From NCBI GenBank assembly GCA_011048485.1, contig DSDX01000384.1, positions 1-5,130 on the forward strand: DNA of 5,130 nt, given 5' to 3'. Below the pieces are notes generated by a model. It made no database searches and had not been told where the DNA came from. It saw only the letters and a list, made by a program, of their open reading frames with translations. Source of the DNA: Candidatus Aminicenantota bacterium. Lineage in GTDB: Bacteria > Acidobacteriota > Aminicenantia > Aminicenantales > Saccharicenantaceae. Shown here piece after piece: positions 1-5,130 of this stretch; within the stretch, counting starts at the first letter, position 1, and each line of letters starts with the position of its first letter. A program made the translations under genes and the position numbers.

Positions 1-581
1 CCCCGGACCTTGCGGGCGAACCGGTCGTAAGCCAGGACGGAATCGGAGACCAGGAAGAGGACCGCCCCGGCGAACGCCAGCAACGGCCGCGGCCCGCCCA
101 GGGCGACGAACCGGCCGGCGGCGAAGCCGGCCATGGCGGTGATGGCCGCGATGTAGACGAAGACCGGGAGCTTCATCGGCCCGAGGTTGGGGGCCAGGAG
201 CCTGAACATCAGGAGCCCATAAAGCGCGAAGGGGAGGAAGATGCCGAGAGGGGCCCCATGTCCGGGCCCCTGCCTGAAGGCCAGGATGTACGCGGCCTGG
301 GCGGCCAGGAACGCGGCCAGGCCGGCCGAGAACCACTTGGCCGGGAACATCAGGGCGACGTCGCCGAGGAGCGAGCAGAGCAGCCCGGTCACGACGAAGG
401 TCTTGTACATCGCCGGAACGGGGGCCGGGGCGAGCGCGGCCACGGCGATGATGAGGACCGTGGTCAACGGCTTGGTGACGAGATGGAGGCGGCGGCGCTC
501 CCTGGCCTCGGACCATGCGGCCAGGGCCGCCGACAGGAGGACGCTCGCGATGAGAATGATCGTCGATGCCGTTAGGGCCAT
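1..581 (-). CDS. YhhN/TMEM86-family integral membrane protein (lysoplasmalogenase-like), 3' end outside the window
   Basis: Reading leftward from the ATG at 581, an uninterrupted frame of 193 codons runs off the left edge. The translation is strongly hydrophobic, with about seven to eight likely membrane segments (for example residues 5-22, 38-51, 59-79, 83-102, 111-128, 136-152 and 165-183). Family hallmarks are a TKPLT motif at 36-40, LLGDVALMF at 71-79 and VSDSVLAYDRF at 178-188. The S-D and K-P residues match the conserved polar positions of YhhN/TMEM86 proteins. Characterised members hydrolyse the vinyl-ether bond of lysoplasmalogen to a fatty aldehyde and a glycerophospho-base; many bacterial members are untested, so the substrate here is inferred. 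Members are usually about 200-230 residues, so only the C-terminal end is missing. The start is supported by a GAGGAGG site (590-596) 8 nt upstream, inside the end of the preceding gene. That gene's stop lies 3 nt before this ATG, which suggests coupled translation. Confidence 0.88.
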   Translation of the reverse strand, partial: MALTASTIILIASVLLSAALAAWSEARERRRLHLVTKPLTTVLIIAVAALAPAPVPAMYKTFVVTGLLCSLLGDVALMFPAKWFSAGLAAFLAAQAAYILAFRQGPGHGAPLGIFLPFALYGLLMFRLLAPNLGPMKLPVFVYIAAITAMAGFAAGRFVALGGPRPLLAFAGAVLFLVSDSVLAYDRFARKVR

Positions 582-584
582 GGC

Positions 585-1409
585 TCAGGCCTCCTCGCGG
601 AGTTCCCGTCTCAGGCGCTGGCGGGCCTCTTCGAACATCGGCTCCGCGTACGAGCTCGGCCAGGTGCGTTCCTCGAACGACCGCTTCTCGACCATCTTGA
701 GGAAGCCCTCGAAATCGGCGAAGTAGGAGCCGTAGACGTGGAAGCTGTCGGCGAGGTCGGCGTAGCGTCCGACGCCCACGGCCCGGCCCGTTCTCGCGGC
801 GATGCGGGCCGCGGCGAGGCGCTGGAGGTCGGTTAGGGCGAACGCGTTCATGTAGGCGGCCTTGTAGGCGTCGCGGGACCGCCAGTGGGCGTTCATGTTG
901 AGAACGAGCCCGCCATGCCCGTCCTCGAGCAGCCGGAACCAGAGCCTTTGGAGACAGGGGGGGTCCTCGGTCGGGATGTCGAGCTTGGGATTCCAGGTGA
1001 TGGCCTGGGCCCGCCGGGTGTGGCCGGCCCGGGCCAGGCGGTCGACGACCGCGGAGATCTGGTCGATCGTCTCGCCCTCGATATCGTAGGCGAAAAGCCG
1101 CTTGTGATAGGTATAGGTCCATTTGCCCTCTTCGGGGCAGATCCAGTGGTCGTGGACGCCATCGACGACCTCCTGGCGATAGATCTCGAGGTCCTCGAGC
1201 CCGCCAGGGAAGGCCCGGTGGATGCGCGGTTCGGCGAACGGGTCTTCGACCGTCCAGACCATGGTGCAGTCCCGGCTCGGCGGGTCCCCCGGCTTGTCGT
1301 ATTCGGTCTTGATCGGGACGCCCTCCCGCCAGCAGGCGAGGACGGCCCTCTCCCAGGCCTCGGGCAGGGTGCGGCCCGAAACGGCCAGGACGGGGATCTG
1401 TCCGCTCAT
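585..1409 (-). CDS. thymidylate synthase-superfamily protein (ThyA fold, divergent archaeal-like type)
   Basis: This 274-residue protein aligns by motif with the core of thymidylate synthase, which methylates dUMP to dTMP using methylene-folate. An IDQI...TRR block (115-133, equivalent to IDQI...SRR in E. coli ThyA) is followed by AITWNPKLD (136-144). The nucleophile is Cys152 in a PPCLQ context. RSRD (177-180) matches the phosphate-binding RSxD, Asn188 sits at the position of the dUMP-selecting Asn177, and HVY (224-226) matches HxY. Differences from classical ThyA: the QWR segment is replaced around YHKRLFAYD (101-109), PCH is PCL, and the first 100 residues are not ThyA-like. This resembles the short archaeal-type synthases. 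Asn188 argues for a uridylate rather than a cytidylate substrate, but the activity is inferred. The ATG at 1409 was chosen over an in-frame GTG at 1442 because a GAGGTGATC site ends 2 nt before it, while the GTG lies upstream of the predicted -10 box. It is the first gene of a leftward pair. Confidence 0.85.
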   Translation of the reverse strand: MSGQIPVLAVSGRTLPEAWERAVLACWREGVPIKTEYDKPGDPPSRDCTMVWTVEDPFAEPRIHRAFPGGLEDLEIYRQEVVDGVHDHWICPEEGKWTYTYHKRLFAYDIEGETIDQISAVVDRLARAGHTRRAQAITWNPKLDIPTEDPPCLQRLWFRLLEDGHGGLVLNMNAHWRSRDAYKAAYMNAFALTDLQRLAAARIAARTGRAVGVGRYADLADSFHVYGSYFADFEGFLKMVEKRSFEERTWPSSYAEPMFEEARQRLRRELREEA

Positions 1410-1432
1410 GGGATCACCTCGGTTCTCTTCCG

Positions 1433-1461
1433 CTTTTAACACAGGGCGTCCGACCCGTCAA
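1433..1461 (-). promoter_or_regulatory. sigma-70-like promoter of the thymidylate synthase-like gene
   Basis: On the minus strand TTGACG (1456-1461) and TAAAAG (1433-1438) are separated by exactly 17 nt, matching 5/6 and 4/6 consensus positions. Transcription would start near 1426, giving a leader of about 17 nt that contains the Shine-Dalgarno and leads to the ATG at 1409. The site supports that start codon. Confidence 0.55.
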
Positions 1462-1481
1462 CGGAGCGGGAAGGCCGGCCG

Positions 1482-1509
1482 GGGCCCGAGGGCATTGAAC
1501 CTCGGGCCC
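1482..1509. repeat. perfect 10-bp inverted repeat in the divergent intergenic region
   Basis: The arms GGGCCCGAGG (1482-1491) and CCTCGGGCCC (1500-1509) are exact reverse complements separated by 8 nt. Both neighbouring genes point away from it, so it is not placed to be a terminator. It has no T-tract on either side. It overlaps the putative -35 of the rightward alkyltransferase gene and lies about 20 bp upstream of the leftward -35, so an operator is the simplest inference. A chance GC-rich palindrome remains possible. Confidence 0.6.
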
Positions 1510-1523
1510 ATTTGGGTTAGCTT
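1495..1523 (+). promoter_or_regulatory. weak candidate promoter of the ogt-like gene
   Basis: TTGAAC (1495-1500), a 17-nt spacer and TAGCTT (1518-1523) have the right geometry but match only 4/6 and 3/6 consensus positions. Transcription would begin near 1530, just upstream of the Shine-Dalgarno. The -35 lies across the loop and right arm of the inverted repeat at 1482-1509. Confidence 0.3.
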
Positions 1524-1542
1524 GTCAGGCGTGGAGGCGGCC

Positions 1543-2040
1543 ATGTCCCCTGTTGTCCCTTGGATCGCCCGCTATGAATCGCCGATCGGGACGATCGAGA
1601 TCGCGGGCACGGACGCGGGCGTCTCCGGCCTCCGCTTCGTCGACATCAGGGACGAACGGACCGGCCGAGGAACGAAGGACGTCGCCCCCGGGCCGGTCGC
1701 CGATGCCCTGACCCAGATCGAGGGCTATTTCAGGGGCGGCCGCGAGGCGTTCACGGTCAAGCTCGATCTCGGGGGCACCCCGTTCCAGCGGAGAGTCTGG
1801 GCCAGGCTCCTGCGTGTCGGGTTCGGCGAGACCATCACTTACAAGGACCTGGCCGCCGCGACCGGGAATCCCGCCGCGACGCGCGCCGTGGGGGGCGCCA
1901 ACCACCGTAATCCCGTCTCGATCATCGTGCCCTGCCACCGCGTCGTCGGGAGCGACGGCCGCTTGACCGGCTACGGCGGCGGGCTGTGGCGCAAGGACTG
2001 GCTCCTTCGGCACGAAGGCCACGGCCGTCTTTTTGTTTGA
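1543..2040 (+). CDS. ogt: methylated-DNA--[protein]-cysteine S-methyltransferase (O6-alkylguanine-DNA alkyltransferase)
   Basis: This suicide repair protein transfers the alkyl group from O6-alkylguanine (or O4-alkylthymine) in DNA to its own cysteine. The 165-residue product is the usual size for a stand-alone Ogt, with no Ada regulatory domain. The N-terminal part begins with the family-like SPIGTIEIAG (13-22). The catalytic domain has FQRRVWARLL (81-90), a DNA-contacting Tyr100 in TYKDLA, RAVGGANHRNP (114-124) containing the helix-turn-helix arginine, and the active site IIVPCHRVV (127-135) with Cys131. It closes with LTGYGGGLWRKDWLL (141-155). No key residue is missing. The start at 1543 has GGAGG at 1533-1537, 5 nt upstream. 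An in-frame GTG at 1531 is possible but would itself overlap that site. The stop codon lies inside the -35 hexamer of the next gene. The symbol ogt is used generically; ada-like or MGMT-like names would be equivalent. Confidence 0.95.
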   Translation: MSPVVPWIARYESPIGTIEIAGTDAGVSGLRFVDIRDERTGRGTKDVAPGPVADALTQIEGYFRGGREAFTVKLDLGGTPFQRRVWARLLRVGFGETITYKDLAAATGNPAATRAVGGANHRNPVSIIVPCHRVVGSDGRLTGYGGGLWRKDWLLRHEGHGRLFV

Positions 2041-2067
2041 CAGGCCGACGGTCGGGCAGGATAGAAT
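2037..2067 (+). promoter_or_regulatory. promoter of the acyl-CoA synthetase gene
   Basis: A perfect -35 hexamer TTGACA (2037-2042) and a 5/6 -10 box TAGAAT (2062-2067) are separated by 19 nt, longer than the optimal 17. The -35 contains the TGA stop (2038-2040) of the upstream alkyltransferase gene. Transcription would start near 2074, giving a leader of about 24 nt with AGGAGG at 2087-2092, 5 nt before the ATG. Confidence 0.55.
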
Positions 2068-2097
2068 AGACGCCGGAACGACAGTCAGGAGGCCCCC

Positions 2098-3872
<1,775 letters not shown>

Positions 3873-3873
<1 letters not shown>

Positions 3874-3898
3874 GGAGCTCCCGAAAACATTTTTTCGG
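3873..3898. repeat. two adjacent dyads just after the acyl-CoA synthetase stop; weak terminator candidate
   Basis: GGGAGCTCCC (3873-3882) is a perfect 10-bp palindrome that starts on the last base of the stop codon. It shares its last two bases with a second hairpin, CCGAAAA (3881-3887) pairing with TTTTCGG (3892-3898) around a 4-nt loop. Six consecutive Ts (3890-3895) lie in the loop and stem of the second hairpin rather than after it, so this is not a textbook Rho-independent terminator. The T-rich patch stands out in an otherwise GC-rich region. Confidence 0.3.
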
Positions 3899-3908
3899 AC
3901 GATGCGAT

Positions 3909-3946
3909 AAAGGAGGCCCCGGAGGCGTCTCTATAGATAGGACGCC
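3909..3946 (+). promoter_or_regulatory. radC leader: distant perfect Shine-Dalgarno plus start-abutting hairpin
   Basis: AAAGGAGG (3909-3916) is a strong ribosome-binding sequence 30 nt upstream of the radC ATG. No ATG, GTG or TTG lies at a usable distance after it, and radC cannot be extended upstream because an in-frame TAG lies at 3938-3940. Between it and the ATG is an imperfect hairpin: GGCGTC (3924-3929) pairs with GACGCC (3941-3946), and after a bulged T at 3930, CTA (3931-3933) pairs with TAG (3938-3940) around a 4-nt loop. The 3' arm ends on the base before the ATG. If folded, the unpaired spacing from the Shine-Dalgarno to the ATG would be 7 nt. The only nearby alternative is a weak AGGA (3939-3942) buried in the hairpin. 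A TATAGA at 3932-3937 could instead be a -10 element, but it has no matching -35. Confidence 0.45.
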
Positions 3947-4687
3947 ATGAGCGAGCGACCGACGGGGCCGGAGAGCGGGATCCCCGAAGCGGCGGGGCAC
4001 CGGGACCGGCTCAGGCAGAAGTTCCTCAACGGGGGCCTGGCCGCCTTCCTCGACTACGAGATCATCGAGTTGCTCCTGACCCTGGGGACCCCTCGCCGCG
4101 ACTGCAAAAAGCCGGCCCGGGACGCCCTCCGGGAATTCAAGACCTTCGGCGGCGTCCTCGAAGCCCGGCCGGAGGACCTTCAGCGCATCCCCGGCATCGG
4201 ATCGAGGAACGTTTTCGGCCTCAAGCTCGTCCACGAGGTCTCCCGCCGTTTCCTCAAGGACAAGATGATGAGCCGGCCGGTCTGCCATTCCTCCCGGGAG
4301 GTCTACGACTACCTCTGCCACGCGCTCCGCGACCTCAAGAAGGAGCGGTTCAAGGTCATCTTCCTCGACCCCAAGAACCAGGTCATCGAGGAGAAGACCC
4401 TGTTCGAGGGGACGGTCGATTCGAGCGCGGTCTACCCCCGGGAGGTCATCAGGGACGCGCTCCGCTACGAGGCCTCGGCGCTCATCTTCGCCCACAACCA
4501 CCCCTCGGGGGACCCGGAGCCGTCGCTTTGCGACCGCGAGGTCACGCGCGACCTCGTCTTCGCCGCGCGGATGGTCCAGATCAAGGTCCTCGACCATATC
4601 GTCATCGGCCGGAACCGCTACTTCAGCTTCGCCGACCAGGGGCTTATCGACGACTACGACCTGATGTTCAACGGCTTCCCGAGGTGA
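3947..4687 (+). CDS. radC: RadC-family protein (HhH plus JAB/MPN domain, UPF0758-like)
   Basis: The 246-residue product has the two-part RadC layout. Residues 17-105 form a helical region with an AELL-like [12 protein letters not shown] (36-47) and a helix-hairpin-helix [17 protein letters not shown] (78-94) of the type that contacts DNA. Residues 110-240 form the JAB/MPN metalloprotease-like domain, with [16 protein letters not shown] (181-196). His183, His185 and Asp196 are the expected zinc ligands, and Glu133 in [10 protein letters not shown] is the likely catalytic glutamate. These residues predict a metal site. The biochemical role of RadC is unsettled: the original repair phenotype in E. 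coli was later ascribed to a different gene, so the name implies family only. Compared with E. coli RadC the N-terminus has [10 protein letters not shown] in place of the usual PRERLL motif, as in a common divergent subfamily. It lies 73 bp after the acyl-CoA synthetase gene and 83 bp before recA. Confidence 0.93.
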   Translation: MSERPTGPESGIPEAAGHRDRLRQKFLNGGLAAFLDYEIIELLLTLGTPRRDCKKPARDALREFKTFGGVLEARPEDLQRIPGIGSRNVFGLKLVHEVSRRFLKDKMMSRPVCHSSREVYDYLCHALRDLKKERFKVIFLDPKNQVIEEKTLFEGTVDSSAVYPREVIRDALRYEASALIFAHNHPSGDPEPSLCDREVTRDLVFAARMVQIKVLDHIVIGRNRYFSFADQGLIDDYDLMFNGFPR

Positions 4688-4716
4688 GCGGGGGTGGGCG
4701 CGCGGCGGCGCAAAGG

Positions 4717-4742
4717 GGATTGAAAGCCCCGGGCAATCCGGG
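4717..4742. repeat. overlapping dyads across the recA promoter
   Basis: GGATTG (4717-4722) is repeated in inverted orientation as CAATCC (4734-4739) with 11 nt between, covering the -35 box. A second dyad, CCCGG (4728-4732) and CCGGG (4738-4742), fills most of the spacer between -35 and -10. GGGG (4715-4718) can also pair with CCCC (4727-4730). The position suits a repressor operator, but no known LexA box (CTGT-N8-ACAG, GAAC-N4-GTTC or GTTC-N7-GTTC types) was seen. It could also be a weak hairpin ending radC transcription. Confidence 0.35.
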
Positions 4743-4748
4743 TAAACT
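4720..4748 (+). promoter_or_regulatory. sigma-70-like promoter of recA
   Basis: TTGAAA (4720-4725) and TAAACT (4743-4748) are separated by exactly 17 nt and each match 4/6 consensus positions. Transcription would start near 4755, giving a leader of about 16 nt to the ATG at 4771 with a purine-rich GAGGGAGG (4761-4768) before it. Confidence 0.55.
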
Positions 4749-4770
4749 CAGAGAGCAAGAGAGGGAGGGC

Positions 4771-5130
4771 ATGGCCAAGAAAGAGACGGACAAGGAGCGA
4801 ACGGACATGGTGAAAAAGGACACGAGCCGCGAAACGAGCCAGGCGAAAGGGACACAGGGCGACGACAGGCAGGGCTCCCGCCATCGGGCCATCGAGGCGG
4901 CGCTGTCGCAGATCGAGAAGCAGTTCGGCAAGGGCACGATTATGAAGCTCGGGCAGAGGGAGGCGGCGGTGGACGTCGATGCCATCCCGACCGGGTCGAT
5001 CTCCTTCGACCTCGCCCTGGGCATCGGCGGGTTCCCCCGCGGACGCGTCGTCGAGATCTATGGCCCCGAGGCCACGGGCAAGACGACACTGGCCCTCCAC
5101 GTCATCGCCGAGGCCCAGAAGCGGGGCGGC
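4771..5130 (+). CDS. recA: recombinase RecA, N-terminal third (3' end outside the window)
   Basis: The open frame gives 120 residues to the right edge. From residue 36 it follows RecA closely: [20 protein letters not shown] (36-55) and TIMKLG (56-61) match the polymerisation helix region, and [29 protein letters not shown] (72-100) leads into the Walker A loop GPEATGKTT (98-106). The canonical loop in most bacteria is GPESSGKTT; the ATP-contacting Gly, Lys and Thr are kept. RecA forms ATP-dependent filaments on single-stranded DNA for strand exchange and stimulates LexA-type autocleavage. The part visible here is about one third of a typical 340-380 residue protein. Relative to E. coli RecA there are about 32 extra N-terminal residues, rich in Lys, Asp, Glu, Thr and Gln. 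An alternative in-frame ATG at 4807, with AAGGAG (4792-4797) 9 nt upstream, would shorten the extension by 12 residues. The start at 4771 fits the promoter at 4720-4748 equally well. Confidence 0.96.
   Translation, partial: MAKKETDKERTDMVKKDTSRETSQAKGTQGDDRQGSRHRAIEAALSQIEKQFGKGTIMKLGQREAAVDVDAIPTGSISFDLALGIGGFPRGRVVEIYGPEATGKTTLALHVIAEAQKRGG

Noticed and set aside
241..726. Plus-strand open frames of 161 and 105 codons at the left end
   Set aside because: Both oppose the membrane-protein gene, whose minus-strand translation has family motifs. The plus-strand products are Arg/Ala- or Gly/Glu-rich and show nothing recognisable.
1410..1442. An 11-residue upstream extension of the thymidylate synthase-like gene from a GTG at 1442
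   Set aside because: The GTG lies upstream of the predicted -10 box and the extension runs through the Shine-Dalgarno, so it is most likely untranslated leader.
4688..4770. A classical LexA (SOS) box upstream of recA
   Set aside because: No CTGT-N8-ACAG, GAAC-N4-GTTC or GTTC-N7-GTTC pattern could be found in the radC-recA intergenic region.
4654..5100. Open frames on the minus strand opposite the start of recA
   Set aside because: They lack domains and overlap the clearly conserved RecA core. No ribosome-binding or promoter support was noted.

Overview
The window is a GC-rich (by eye roughly two-thirds G+C) stretch of ordinary bacterial chromosome. It carries six protein genes with almost no space between them, and each has a recognisable Shine-Dalgarno or promoter signal. 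No rRNA, tRNA, mobile element, CRISPR array or phage gene was seen. RecA, an RadC-family protein, an FAA1-like acyl-CoA synthetase and an archaeal-style thymidylate synthase homologue, all in G/C-ending codons, would fit an Acidobacteriota or Aminicenantota-like bacterium. That placement is a low-confidence impression, because no phylogenetic marker is complete here.

Layout. The left 1.4 kb is read leftward: a thymidylate synthase-superfamily gene (585-1409), then a YhhN/TMEM86 (lysoplasmalogenase-like) membrane protein (1-581, cut by the window edge). They are separated by 3 nt and are probably translationally coupled. A 133-bp divergent intergenic region (1410-1542) holds one promoter-like site in each direction and a perfect 10-bp inverted repeat. 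Everything to the right reads rightward: an O6-alkylguanine-DNA alkyltransferase (ogt-like, 1543-2040), a long-chain acyl-CoA synthetase (2098-3873), an RadC-family JAB/MPN protein (3947-4687), and the first 120 codons of recA (4771 to the right edge).

Function. The right-hand genes include three linked by name or activity to DNA maintenance (ogt, radC, recA), interrupted by a lipid-activation gene. The acyl-CoA synthetase and recA each have their own sigma-70-like promoter, so this looks like neighbouring short transcription units rather than one operon. The left-hand pair joins nucleotide metabolism to membrane lipid metabolism with no obvious shared pathway.

The most interesting signals are regulatory. 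The radC leader has a perfect Shine-Dalgarno 30 nt upstream of the ATG, with a hairpin lying exactly between the two; folding would bring the spacing to about 7 nt. A long palindrome sits over the ogt promoter. Dyads overlap the recA promoter. The recA product carries a charged N-terminal extension. I found no convincing evidence of a wholly new multi-gene system.
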